From: Paenibacillus sp. JJ-100
Lineage (GTDB): Bacteria; Bacillota; Bacilli; Paenibacillales; Paenibacillaceae
DNA: 64,000 nucleotides
Reading direction: 5' to 3'
Assembly: GCF_948329825.1 (NCBI RefSeq)
Contig: NZ_CAOJCM010000003.1
Span: 310,001 to 374,000, forward strand
Shown here: in pieces, positions 25,479-34,481 of the stretch
Layout of the letters: each line of letters opens with the position of its first letter
Position numbering within the stretch: the first letter of the stretch is position 1
The notes under the pieces: model-generated
What the model saw: the letters and a program-made list of their open reading frames with translations, nothing else
The model's database searches: none
Told to the model about the DNA's origin: nothing
Translations under genes and position numbers: made by a program

Positions 25479-26885
25479 ATGCCTAACTTTACAACCTTTA
25501 ATACGAATCCCGATAACTTAAGAACACTGATTTTTGGTCAGGATAGTACAGGTACGGCCCAGCCCGTCAGAACGGATACTAGTGGAAATGTCGTAGGTAT
25601 CATTCTGGACGGAACGATTAGTAATATCTCTGGTCTGACTACAGTTACCATTAACGCGGGTACGATCACCAACATCTTGAACGGAACCATTACCAATGTA
25701 CTGGGTGCAACCATTACAGCTGGAACCATTACAAGTGTGCTAGGAGCGACAGTCACTGCGGGAACACTGACGAACTTGCTTAATGGTACGCTCACGAGTG
25801 TGCTTGGGGCTACCATCACTGCAGGAACGATTACAAGTGTACTAGGTGCGACAGTCACTGCGGGAACACTGACGAACTTGCTGAATGGTACGCTCACGAG
25901 TGTCCTTGGGGCAACCATTACAGCAGGAACCATTACAAGTGTGCTAGGGGCAACAGTCACTGCGGGAACACTGACGAACTTGCTGAATGGTACGCTCACC
26001 AGTGTGCTAGGGGCAACCATTACAGCAGGAACCATTACAAGTGTGCTAGGTGCGACAGTCACTGCGGGAACCTTGACGAACCTGCTGAATGGTACGCTCA
26101 CGAGTGTCCTCGGAGCCACGATTACGGCCGGAACGATTACGAGTGTGCTAGGTGCGACAGTCACTGCGGGAACCTTGACGAACCTGCTAAATGGTACGCT
26201 CACGAGTGTCCTCGGAGCGACGATCACGGCCGGAACGATTACAAGTGTGCTAGGAGCGACAGTCACTGCGGGAACCTTGACGAACTTGCTGAATGGTACA
26301 CTCACGAGTGTGCTCGGAGCGACGATCACCGCAGGTACATTAACCGACCTCCTGAACGGAACCATCACTAGCGTTCTCGGTGCCACCGTGACTGCGGGAA
26401 CCTTGACGAACCTGCTGAATGGTACAATCACGAGTGTGCTTGGAGCCACGATTACCGCAGGTACATTAACGAACCTGTTGAACGGAACCATTACCAGCGT
26501 GCTTGGCGCAACAATTACGGCCGGTACACTGAGTAGCGTAACATCCATTTCGCAGAAAAGCTTTCAAGAGAGCCAGATTATCGGCACGCCAACTGCTAAC
26601 ACATTTACGCCGCTGCCTGCTGTCACAACCAGTGTGTTTGGCACATACTCCTTCTTCGTTTATAACAGGGGGCCGGGGTTGAACAGGGTAGATGCCCAGG
26701 TGGAGATTAGTGCTAATGGAACCAACTGGTATACGGATGTGACTACGGTAACTGGTATTCTGTCTGGTTCTGTCGATGTTCTGGTACCACAACGTTTTCT
26801 AAAATACACACGCCTATCTTATCGTTCAAGCCTGATCGGGGCACCAAGTACGATTGATGTGTTCTTCAATGGACAAGGCACATAA
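25479..26885 (+). CDS. Thr-rich tandem-repeat surface protein with DUF6385-type C-terminus
   Basis: A 468-residue protein. Residues 1-79: a short N-terminal domain (TFNTNPDNLRTLIFGQDSTG...). Residues 80-346: tandem repeats, six units of 34 residues (TAGTITSVLGATV joined to a 21-residue block TAGTLTNLLNGTLTSVLGAT + I), then three 21-residue blocks. Residues 365-468: the same domain as the preceding protein (YSFFVYNRGPG, LVPQRFLKYTRLSYR, TIDVFFNGQGT). Strict alternation of small/polar and aliphatic residues suggests a beta-solenoid stalk; about a third of repeat positions are Thr or Ser and would be good O-glycosylation sites. Glycosyltransferases follow. No signal peptide. Confidence 0.82.
   Translation: MPNFTTFNTNPDNLRTLIFGQDSTGTAQPVRTDTSGNVVGIILDGTISNISGLTTVTINAGTITNILNGTITNVLGATITAGTITSVLGATVTAGTLTNLLNGTLTSVLGATITAGTITSVLGATVTAGTLTNLLNGTLTSVLGATITAGTITSVLGATVTAGTLTNLLNGTLTSVLGATITAGTITSVLGATVTAGTLTNLLNGTLTSVLGATITAGTITSVLGATVTAGTLTNLLNGTLTSVLGATITAGTITSVLGATVTAGTLTNLLNGTLTSVLGATITAGTLTDLLNGTITSVLGATVTAGTLTNLLNGTITSVLGATITAGTLTNLLNGTITSVLGATITAGTLSSVTSISQKSFQESQIIGTPTANTFTPLPAVTTSVFGTYSFFVYNRGPGLNRVDAQVEISANGTNWYTDVTTVTGILSGSVDVLVPQRFLKYTRLSYRSSLIGAPSTIDVFFNGQGT
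25716..26516 (+). repeat. in-frame tandem repeats: six 102-bp units then three 63-bp units
   Basis: Units start at 25716 with codon ACA (Thr). Six 102-bp units reach 26327 and three 63-bp units reach 26516; a partial unit follows. Protein-level identity is almost complete while codons vary from unit to unit (GCGACA/GCAACA, CTGAAT/CTTAAT), showing purifying selection on the repeats as well as likely unequal exchange. Confidence 0.93.
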
Positions 26886-26903
26886 CCTGCTTTGCTGTCA
26901 TAT

Positions 26904-26945
26904 AGGTACATGGAGTTCACTTTGGTGGGCTTCATGTACCTTTTT
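26904..26945 (+). terminator. Rho-independent terminator after the repeat protein
   Basis: AGGTACATG (26904-26912) pairs with CATGTACCT (26933-26941), followed by TTTTTG. The glycosyltransferase gene begins only 40 bp on, so read-through is probable. Confidence 0.8.
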
Positions 26946-26983
26946 GTATACTGGGCCATTTTTGATAATGGAGGTAACTGCGG

Positions 26984-29476
26984 ATGCAGAACCGATTACT
27001 CGGCATTCATATGATTGTGCAAAATGAAGAGCAGCGATTGCCCCGCTGTCTGGACAGCTTGAAGCAAACAGGCTCGGAGTGGTTCATTACGGATACAGGG
27101 TCATCCGACCGGACACCTGATATAGCTAGAACCTATGGTGCAACAGTGTTGCATGCCAGTTGGGAAGATGATTTTGCTAAAGCTCGAAATATTAGTCTCC
27201 CCCTGGCAACCACAGAGTGGATTCTCTGTCTCGATGCCGATGAGTATGTCATTGAAGGTCTGGATGAGTTGATGAGACTATTGCCAGGCGTCCATAAGAG
27301 TATTAGCAGATTACGTATAACGATAGAAAATCAGTATGGAGAAGGGCCGGAAGACAAAGTCCTGTCCTACCCGGTACGGCTGTTTCGAGCACAACACGGT
27401 TACCGGTACACCGGACGTATTCATGAACAGTTGATATACCATAACAATGACAGTGAGATCTGTAATGTTACACCCGATCCGTCTACAAGAGAGGTTTACG
27501 TAGCATCGGATTCACCAGAGAAATTAATCACAGCTAATGAAGGGTCAGATGAAGAACCACTTGCCCCATTACGGCTTGGTCATGATGGTTACCTCGCAAC
27601 CGTAATTGCTAAAGGCGATAAGCCCAAGCGCAATCTTCACCTGATTGAGCAGGAGCTTGCGGATCATCCCGGGCAGCCGTTCCATCTGTACAATCTGGGG
27701 GTAACACACTGCCAGTTGGGGAATCTGGAACAGGCGACAGATGCTCTCAATGAATCGCTGCTCCTTGCTGAACCGAACGCTCCCTATCGAGCAACCCTTG
27801 TCAAAGATTTGGCCAGAATGCTTATTGCGCTGGAACGTTATGAACAAGCAGGCAGGCTGCTTGCGACAGAATGTGACCGGTACCCTGCATATGCCGATCT
27901 GCATCTCATTCATGGCGAGATTCTTGAGCGGCAGGGCATGGAGGAACGGGCATATCGAGCCTATGCAAGGGCAAGCACCTGTGAATCAAGTCAATGTGAA
28001 CACGTAAGGGATAGTGACGGTAGAGCCGTGACCAAGACTAAACCTGTCTACGTAACAGAAATGGGCTCAGGTAGCTACAGAGCAAGTACATCCATGGCAC
28101 GGCTAGCACAGAAGCGGGGATTCGTAGAAGAAGCAGTTCATCTATACGAGTTAGCTCTGGAGCAACTGTCCACGTATAGACCAGCATGGGTTGGGCTGGC
28201 AGATGCTTTGCAGCAACAGGGACTCTCAGACGAGCAGATTGCAGAAAGGCTGCTAGTTCAGTTGAAGCGCTCAAAACAACTTAAACAACAGAATCAGCGT
28301 AGAAATGGCGAAGGAATGAACGATTCAGACGAAGCACTGGGGAAAGAGATAGGTGTGCAGATAGTCAACGCGCTCGCTGATTGTGGAGCATATCACCAGG
28401 CACTTCAACTCATTAGACGTGAGACGTCCAATGCTCATATTCCAGTTGGAGATCGAATTCATTGGCTGCTGTGTGCAGGCCAAGTCACAGATGCATGGGA
28501 ACTTGCAGAAGATTGCTGGGGAGGACAAAACAGAGGGACCAATGGACAAATTAGCGATAAGAGCGATGCAACTACTCGTGAAAAAAACAGTGAGAATATC
28601 AGTGCGAATATTAGTTCCAATACCAGTTCCCCTCTTGCTAACGTTTCTGGAGTAACCATGGACACCCTTACAACTCTGAGATCTGAAGAAAGAAGTGACT
28701 GGGCACTTGCTTGCTGGGCGAGCGGCAAGCGGTTATCCGCCTCTTTCCTCCATACATCGCCACCGATGGAACGAGATATGTGGAAAGTAGCCGACCGTTT
28801 GTTGTTTGATTATACGCCTCTTGCATCTGGCATGGATACAATCTCTATACAACAGGATGTACCCGATCAGCAGCTCCTGCAATGGGGTGAAGCTGTGCAG
28901 AGGGTTGCGAAACAAGTTGTGCTTCGTGCGATTCAGTGTGGCCAATTGGCCATTGCGCAGCCATTACATGAACGCTTGGCTCGCATCATGTCAGCGCATG
29001 ATAGGACAGGAACGGCCATTCGGCAGAGTTATGCGAGCATGTTGTATCGGCACGGGTATACCATGCTTGCTGCCGAGATGCTGATACAGTGTATGACGGA
29101 AGGGGAGCTGGATGCGGAAGGACTCTTTTGGCTGGGGGAAACACTGTATGCCAAAGGACATCTGGAACAGGCGTTGACGCTCTTTGAACAGGCATTGGAA
29201 CGCGAGCCGGAATTCAATGAAGCCCATGCTGGAGCGGCAGTATGTTCCTTGCACATGGCTCTGGATATGATTCGTCAGGAACGGAATCGTTCGCCGGAGG
29301 CTGTAGCGTTTGAAGCTCAGCAGATAGCTTTGGAGCAACAGCTGCGAACTGCGGAAGGCATACCATGGCGGACAGTATATCGTGCAAAAGAAAGGAGGAA
29401 TCACGATGCAGGCACAGCAGCATCAGAGAAAGGATCAGCCGCAACGAATCTCTCTGTGCATGATCGTCAAAGATGA
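26984..29476 (+). CDS. family-2 glycosyltransferase with TPR repeats (1)
   Basis: An 830-residue cytosolic protein. Residues 1-150 are a GT-A fold: IHMIVQNEEQRLPRCLDSLK, TDTGSSDRT, the nucleotide-sugar motif LCLDADE (DxD-like), and YPVRLFRAQHGYRYTGRIHE. Residues 215-340, 370-410 and 660-790 carry TPR pairs (e.g. FHLYNLGVTHCQLGNLEQAT). A Ser/Asn-rich linker (about 500-560) is poorly conserved-looking. The architecture matches multidomain transferases that glycosylate repetitive surface proteins, and it directly follows the Thr-rich repeat protein. The next gene starts inside its last 71 bp. Confidence 0.85.
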   Translation: MQNRLLGIHMIVQNEEQRLPRCLDSLKQTGSEWFITDTGSSDRTPDIARTYGATVLHASWEDDFAKARNISLPLATTEWILCLDADEYVIEGLDELMRLLPGVHKSISRLRITIENQYGEGPEDKVLSYPVRLFRAQHGYRYTGRIHEQLIYHNNDSEICNVTPDPSTREVYVASDSPEKLITANEGSDEEPLAPLRLGHDGYLATVIAKGDKPKRNLHLIEQELADHPGQPFHLYNLGVTHCQLGNLEQATDALNESLLLAEPNAPYRATLVKDLARMLIALERYEQAGRLLATECDRYPAYADLHLIHGEILERQGMEERAYRAYARASTCESSQCEHVRDSDGRAVTKTKPVYVTEMGSGSYRASTSMARLAQKRGFVEEAVHLYELALEQLSTYRPAWVGLADALQQQGLSDEQIAERLLVQLKRSKQLKQQNQRRNGEGMNDSDEALGKEIGVQIVNALADCGAYHQALQLIRRETSNAHIPVGDRIHWLLCAGQVTDAWELAEDCWGGQNRGTNGQISDKSDATTREKNSENISANISSNTSSPLANVSGVTMDTLTTLRSEERSDWALACWASGKRLSASFLHTSPPMERDMWKVADRLLFDYTPLASGMDTISIQQDVPDQQLLQWGEAVQRVAKQVVLRAIQCGQLAIAQPLHERLARIMSAHDRTGTAIRQSYASMLYRHGYTMLAAEMLIQCMTEGELDAEGLFWLGETLYAKGHLEQALTLFEQALEREPEFNEAHAGAAVCSLHMALDMIRQERNRSPEAVAFEAQQIALEQQLRTAEGIPWRTVYRAKERRNHDAGTAASEKGSAATNLSVHDRQR

Positions 29477-31373
29477 GGAGGAGATGCTGCCACGCTGTCT
29501 TGAGAGTGTACGCGGTGCGGTGGATGAGATCATTGTCGTAGATACCGGATCGGCAGATCGTAGTGTTGACATTGCGCGAGAGTATGATGCGCTGGTCGTG
29601 AAGTTTGCGTGGTGCGATGATTTTGCCGCGGCACGAAATGCTGGCCTGGAGCGAGCTTCTGGCGACTGGATTCTTTTTCTGGATGCGGACGAGGCGCTGG
29701 ATTCAGCAGCACGGGAGCAGATCAGAAGCTGGACGGCAGTCAGCGGATGCGACGGATTGTTTTTAAACATTCATAACTATACGGGTTCGGGTCAGCAGGG
29801 CGCAACGGTGAATCCGGTGCTGCGTCTGTTTCGCAATGCTCCTGAGCATCGGTTCAAGGGACGGATTCATGAGCAGATTGCTACGGCGATCTGTGAGCGG
29901 AATCCGGAGGCTGCCTTTCATATCACGGACATGGTGATTCACCACTACGGGTACCAGACGGTGGTTGTAGAGCGCAAAGACAAGGTGAACCGCAACGTGC
30001 GTTTGCTACAGCAGGCAGTGGTGGAAGAGCCGGATCAGCCGTTTCATCACTATAATCTGGGCGTGGAGTATCTACGTGTGGGGGAAGCCGAGCAGGCACT
30101 CGAATCGTTTGGCATAGCTCGGAAGATGATCGACCCTGTCGTAACCAGCTATGCTCATCTGTTGTTGAAATACGAAGTCCGCTGTCTGGAGCATATGCAG
30201 CGCTGGCAGGAGGCATTGGAGTGCTTGGATACGGCGCTGGAGTTGTTTCCAGAATACACCGATTTGATGCACCATCGTGCGATATGTGTGGATGCTCTGG
30301 GGGATACGACGGCTGCGGAGATTTGGCTTCGTAAAGCTGTTCAGCAGGGGCCTCCACCGGCTATTTTTCACACCGAAGAAGGGATGGGCACGTACCAGAC
30401 ATGGTACACCTTGGGACGTTTGCTGGAAGGAAAGGCTGACCTTGAAGGGGCAGTCGATGCGTATGTGGAAGCGGTGCGTGCTAAATCCAGTCTGGTACCG
30501 CCACTCTATCGCATATTTCGAATCATGCGCGTATCAGGGCAGGAACGGCAGATTCCAGCGGTGATCAAGACACGTTTTGCGATGAATTCAGAAGAAGCTT
30601 TGACGAAGGTGCTAGGCATTTTAGAGCAGTGTCATTGCTACGATGCGGCGCTGGAGTTGCTTGGGGATTTACCGTACGCACCGTCTGGTGAGCACCGAGA
30701 GAAGCGTTCTGTCGCTGAAGCTATTCTGCATGTGCAGCGGGGGGACTGGAATGCAGCCCGTTTGAAACTCGAGACCGTGAAGCGAAAAAAGGGATCACTG
30801 GCTCCCATGGCGGCCCACTGGCTTGAACGGTTGCATTGGCTGGAAGGAAAGGAATTGGACGGAGAGGAAAACCTTACGCACTGGTTGAAGAAGGATTCAC
30901 AGGCAAGCACGGGGGATTCAGATCAAGTAGGACTGTATGAAGGCTGGCAAGCAATCGGGCTTATGGTAGAAGGATGTGTGCAGTCTGGAAGATGGCAGCC
31001 GTTGCTTGCGCTGATTGAACGAGGGCGTCAGTTGTTAGGCGAAGGTACTATTACAGTGGAGAAGAGGTTAGATCAAGCAAGGATGGCTGAGGATGAGACT
31101 GGGCACGAAGGGAATTCGAAGCAACAAGGAGACCTTGGGAAAACAGGTGCCAAAGAAACGCAGATAGATCCACCTTTTCCAGGTGCCTTCGATACGATGA
31201 GCGGAACGAGCTGGCTCGTTAAAGGACTGATCAGTGCAGCCGATCGCCAACTGGCACACCTTATGTCGGACAGAGAAGAAGCAGGATTGGGGAGAAGGAA
31301 GCGCCATTCGTACTGGCCAGTCATTCAGCACATCCGGCTGGAGTTGCCGGGGACAGATGGATTCGAGGGATAA
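29406..31373 (+). CDS. family-2 glycosyltransferase with TPR repeats (2)
   Basis: A 655-residue paralogue of the preceding enzyme. GT-A features at residues 18-150: SLCMIVKDEEEMLPRCLESV, VDTGSADRSVDIA, LFLDADEALD, PVLRLFRNAPEHRFKGRIHE. TPR-like helices from about 215 onward (FHHYNLGVEYLRVGEAEQAL). The start is ATG 29406, 7 nt after AAAGGAGGA, and overlaps the end of the previous gene by 71 bp in another frame. It probably adds a sugar to the surface repeat protein or extends the first sugar. Confidence 0.87.
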   Translation: MQAQQHQRKDQPQRISLCMIVKDEEEMLPRCLESVRGAVDEIIVVDTGSADRSVDIAREYDALVVKFAWCDDFAAARNAGLERASGDWILFLDADEALDSAAREQIRSWTAVSGCDGLFLNIHNYTGSGQQGATVNPVLRLFRNAPEHRFKGRIHEQIATAICERNPEAAFHITDMVIHHYGYQTVVVERKDKVNRNVRLLQQAVVEEPDQPFHHYNLGVEYLRVGEAEQALESFGIARKMIDPVVTSYAHLLLKYEVRCLEHMQRWQEALECLDTALELFPEYTDLMHHRAICVDALGDTTAAEIWLRKAVQQGPPPAIFHTEEGMGTYQTWYTLGRLLEGKADLEGAVDAYVEAVRAKSSLVPPLYRIFRIMRVSGQERQIPAVIKTRFAMNSEEALTKVLGILEQCHCYDAALELLGDLPYAPSGEHREKRSVAEAILHVQRGDWNAARLKLETVKRKKGSLAPMAAHWLERLHWLEGKELDGEENLTHWLKKDSQASTGDSDQVGLYEGWQAIGLMVEGCVQSGRWQPLLALIERGRQLLGEGTITVEKRLDQARMAEDETGHEGNSKQQGDLGKTGAKETQIDPPFPGAFDTMSGTSWLVKGLISAADRQLAHLMSDREEAGLGRRKRHSYWPVIQHIRLELPGTDGFEG

Positions 31374-31555
31374 GCGGAGAGATGTGTTGCAGTGGCGAGG
31401 CAAGAGAGGGATGAAAAAAGCAGAGCGTAAAAAACAAGTAAAGTACAAAAGACAAGTAGATGCAAAAACAAGCTGAGTGCAAAAACAGGTTTTGATATCA
31501 GGGCTAGTTGTTAGGGTGGTGAAAGATGATTTGGCAGTAAGGAGGCAGGATACGG

Positions 31556-33550
31556 GTGAAGGACGGCATCAGCTTATGCATGATCGTGAAGGACGAAGGC
31601 AAGTTTTTAGATCGTTGTCTGCGTTCAGTGCGTGAACTCGTAGATGAGATCATTATCGTGGACACTGGCTCGACCGATAACTCGGCGGCGATCGCCCAGC
31701 GTTATGATGCAACGGTCATCGATATGGAATGGAACAGTGATTTCAGCCAGGCTCGCAATCTCTCGCTTACTGCTGCAAGTTATTCATGGATTCTTGTATT
31801 AGATGCGGATGAAGTGTGGGCGCATACGTCGCATACCAGAACGGAGTTCATGAAATGGCTGCAAACAGGGGGTGAAGAAGTCTGGGGTTATTGGATTAAG
31901 GTAACGAGTCTGCTGGGCACTTCAGGTGAAGAACGTGTAACGGATGAGGTGTGCCGTCTGTTTCGCAATGATCCCCGTATTGCTTTTCGTGGAAACATAC
32001 ATGAGGAGGCAGCTTCTTCTATTTTAGCTATTATGCCTACAGGAATTCGTCACTCAGAGATGGAGATTCTTCATTACGGTTATCTGGATGAGATCATTGC
32101 TGCCAAGCGAAAAGATGCGCGTAACATGCGGCTGATTCGGCTAGCTTTGGAGCAGAACCCAGAGCAGGCGGAGTTACAGTATGCATTCGCTGCCGAGTGG
32201 TTTCAGCAAGCACGGTATGATGAAGCTATCCGATTATTACTGCCACTACTGGCACAGATCGAACTGACGTGTGGCTATCACTCGGATGTGGTGCTGAAGA
32301 CAGCATACGCATGGAGAGAATTAGGTCAGGTGGAACGCGCTAAGTCCGTGGTGGAAAATTGGGTATCGGTGTATAGTGATTTCCCGGATCTGCTGGAGCT
32401 TGGTGCTGTGCTGGAGCTGGATCAAGGGCGGTCCGACATGGCGCTGGACTGGTTGAAGCAGGCTAAATCAGCTGCGTCGACAGCAGGGCATTATACTTCG
32501 GTGTCTGGTGCTGGACATTACCGCAGCCTGACATTGGAAGGGATGGCGCATGAGCAGTCCGGCCGCTGGGCAGAAGCGGAAGCGGCCTATACTGCTGCAC
32601 TGGGCATGCACCCCGGCAATGGGGCGGCCTGGCAGCGATTGCTGTTGCTTAGCGCAGCCACAGGAAGGCCGCAGGCCATTGCTGGCGTAGCCGAGGGGGT
32701 GAGCTTGCCGCCGGTGGCGTGGCAAGCCTTGGTCTCGGCCGCGCTGGCAGCACATCGGCCGGAGTGGCTGCTGCGCCATGCAGCGGCACTGGCCCCGGCG
32801 CTGCAAGCATTGCCGCTTGCAGCGGGGCTTGCGCTGGCCCAGCTGGGCGAGAACGCAGCCGCCAGCATGGCATTGCTGCCCTGGGCAGCACATGCACAGC
32901 ATGGGCCCGAGGCTGCGCTGGCTTTGTGGGCGCTTGGCCACAAGCAGCATGACGTGCCCGGGCGCCATGCGGCGGTGACACGCCCACAGGCAGCCGGGCC
33001 CAAGGGGGCTGTGCCTGAGGCAGCGCGTGTGGCCGAGGCATTGCTGCGAGGCCATGGCGCAGCAGCTCGCGGCGATGCGTGCGCCCCTGCGGCGGCGCAG
33101 GCACTCGCCAGCGTGGGCGCCTGGCCCGCATGGCTGCGCCTGCTGCAGGCGCTGCCGCCGGGCGGTGCGCTGGCGCTGCTCGCCGCGCTCCCGCCTGCGG
33201 CCCGTTGCGGGCTGCTGCGCGCGCCCGCACACGTCCGCGAAGGGCTGCTTGCGCTATGCGGCACGCCTTACAGCGCGCAGCAGCCCTTCGCGGACGAAAT
33301 GCCCGCCCCGGCGCTGGCTACGCAAGCGCTCCTGGCGGGCGTGCTCGCCCTGCTCGCCGGGCGGCAGAGCCTGGCACGTGATTGGGCCGATCAAGCGGCC
33401 CGAATCACGGCACGGCATGCTGCCGCCCAAGCCCGCCCGGTGCAGTCTCTGCCACCGGGCCTGCAAACCCTGCTGCGCCTGACGGCTTCCGGCGCAGCCA
33501 CTGCCCCCGCTTACCAGCAGCAGTGCAACATGCTGCTGGTATACCTGTGA
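31556..33550 (+). CDS. family-2 glycosyltransferase with TPR repeats (3), GC-rich 3' half
   Basis: A 664-residue protein. Residues 1-130 give the same GT-A pattern as its neighbours (SLCMIVKDEGKFLDRCLRSV, VDTGSTDNSAAIA, LVLDADEVW, CRLFRNDPRIAFRGNIHEEA). TPR-like helices cover about 195-345. From about residue 385 to the end, the protein becomes an Ala/Leu/Pro-rich helical series, and the DNA from roughly 32680 becomes very GC-rich with G/C in nearly every third position, unlike the first half. The GTG start follows AAGGAGG. The reading frame is intact. A tail of foreign origin, or local GC drift of degenerating TPR repeats, are both possible. Confidence 0.82.
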   Translation: MKDGISLCMIVKDEGKFLDRCLRSVRELVDEIIIVDTGSTDNSAAIAQRYDATVIDMEWNSDFSQARNLSLTAASYSWILVLDADEVWAHTSHTRTEFMKWLQTGGEEVWGYWIKVTSLLGTSGEERVTDEVCRLFRNDPRIAFRGNIHEEAASSILAIMPTGIRHSEMEILHYGYLDEIIAAKRKDARNMRLIRLALEQNPEQAELQYAFAAEWFQQARYDEAIRLLLPLLAQIELTCGYHSDVVLKTAYAWRELGQVERAKSVVENWVSVYSDFPDLLELGAVLELDQGRSDMALDWLKQAKSAASTAGHYTSVSGAGHYRSLTLEGMAHEQSGRWAEAEAAYTAALGMHPGNGAAWQRLLLLSAATGRPQAIAGVAEGVSLPPVAWQALVSAALAAHRPEWLLRHAAALAPALQALPLAAGLALAQLGENAAASMALLPWAAHAQHGPEAALALWALGHKQHDVPGRHAAVTRPQAAGPKGAVPEAARVAEALLRGHGAAARGDACAPAAAQALASVGAWPAWLRLLQALPPGGALALLAALPPAARCGLLRAPAHVREGLLALCGTPYSAQQPFADEMPAPALATQALLAGVLALLAGRQSLARDWADQAARITARHAAAQARPVQSLPPGLQTLLRLTASGAATAPAYQQQCNMLLVYL

Positions 33551-33575
33551 TCCGGCGTCCTTATACCGCCGGATC
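33549..33575 (+). repeat. 9-bp inverted repeat at the end of the third glycosyltransferase
   Basis: GATCCGGCG (33549-33557) and CGCCGGATC (33567-33575) form a stable hairpin overlapping the stop codon. No U-tract follows, so it may be a weak terminator for the plus strand. Confidence 0.55.
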
Positions 33576-33603
33576 GGCCGGGATGCCCTCCTTTGCAGCA
33601 CAG

Positions 33604-33627
33604 CAAAAAAGCCGGGGACATCCCGGC
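33604..33627 (-). terminator. Rho-independent terminator of the minus-strand glycosylation operon
   Basis: GCCGGG (33611-33616) pairs with CCCGGC (33622-33627); on the minus strand the stem is followed by TTTTTT. The region 33628-33800 beyond it has no other recognisable feature. Confidence 0.85.
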
Positions 33628-33800
33628 AGACGCTATACCCATATTAAAATGCCTCACATGGAAGTCACCTCACAGAACTAGCTAGGCGCAAGTGAAACGC
33701 CAGCTCAGCACGTATTCGATCTCCCTATTCCTCTGGTTGCACAATTGCAAGGGTCTTCTTGGATGCCAGCATCAATAGACTCGATACACATTCACCTTCG

Positions 33801-34481
33801 TTATATCGTCCCCGTCTTACATATGACAGCCCGGAAACAGCGGATAGGTACACCATACATCTCCGAGGAGATCGCGTCCTCCGGTTCTTCCACGTTCAGT
33901 TTATCTTCAATCCTCAGGCCTGTCATTGCCATGATTGTCTCCAGCAGATCCGGCCGCATCTCGGGTACGTCGAATGTGGCAATTAACTGCCCATCCGGCT
34001 TCAGCACACGAGCGAATTCGCGGAATGCCCGCAGCATCGTCCCGGTGTCCAGATGTTCCAGAACAGAGATGCAGAACACGCGGTCGAACTGTTCGGCCGC
34101 ATACGGAAGCTGAGCCAGGTTGGTCCGAGCAAGGTTAATCCTGCTCAGATAATGTTCCGGCAGATGATGAGCTGCCTGCGGACCGAAGTCAGAAGCGATA
34201 TCCAACCGGATGGCCTCTTCTGACAAAATGCGTTCATCCCAGTCGCACGCATGAACTTCACGGCAGTGCTCCGCAAGCCAGAATTTAAACGGGTGAGATA
34301 TGCCGCATGCTGCATCCAGCACCACATCGTCCGGGCGTGCAAACTGCCGAGCCCACTCATATTCATAAGGGCGGCTCCACCATGCCAGAGGAAGCGGGAA
34401 AACCAGCGTATCTGTTCTCGGGTCACTCTGCCGAATGTATCTCGATTCCATCATTGCTGTGATGTCGGGTGTGTCCATCAT
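33801..34481 (-). CDS. SAM-dependent methyltransferase
   Basis: A 226-residue class-I methyltransferase. The SAM-binding motif I is VVLDAACGISHPFKFWLAEH near residue 55; the acidic motif II is ACDWDE; FDRVFCISVLEHLDTG near 135 is the motif with catalytic-face residues; FARVLKPDGQLIATFDVP is the typical post-motif strand. The start (ATG 34481, AAGGAGGGG 8 nt upstream) overlaps the stop of the upstream GT4 gene by 4 bp, so they are translationally coupled. It probably methylates a sugar in the surface glycan, but the substrate is not visible. Confidence 0.87.
   Translation of the reverse strand: MMDTPDITAMMESRYIRQSDPRTDTLVFPLPLAWWSRPYEYEWARQFARPDDVVLDAACGISHPFKFWLAEHCREVHACDWDERILSEEAIRLDIASDFGPQAAHHLPEHYLSRINLARTNLAQLPYAAEQFDRVFCISVLEHLDTGTMLRAFREFARVLKPDGQLIATFDVPEMRPDLLETIMAMTGLRIEDKLNVEEPEDAISSEMYGVPIRCFRAVICKTGTI

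Noticed and set aside
25716-26516. CRISPR array
   Set aside because: Repeats are adjacent, in frame and protein-coding, with no unique spacers.
25538-26548. Long open frame on the minus strand across the repeat gene (336 codons)
   Set aside because: It is a by-product of the 102-bp and 63-bp units being multiples of three; it has no RBS, and the plus-strand protein has a good RBS and a conserved C-terminal domain.
31376-31555. Short Lys/Arg-rich peptide gene between the second and third glycosyltransferases
   Set aside because: Only 21 codons from the possible ATG near 31411, with poorly placed RBS and low complexity.
32468-33264. Several overlapping open frames of 190-254 codons on the minus strand
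   Set aside because: They arise from the high GC content of the third glycosyltransferase gene; compositions are Ala/Arg/Gln-rich with no domain, and the plus-strand frame is continuous.
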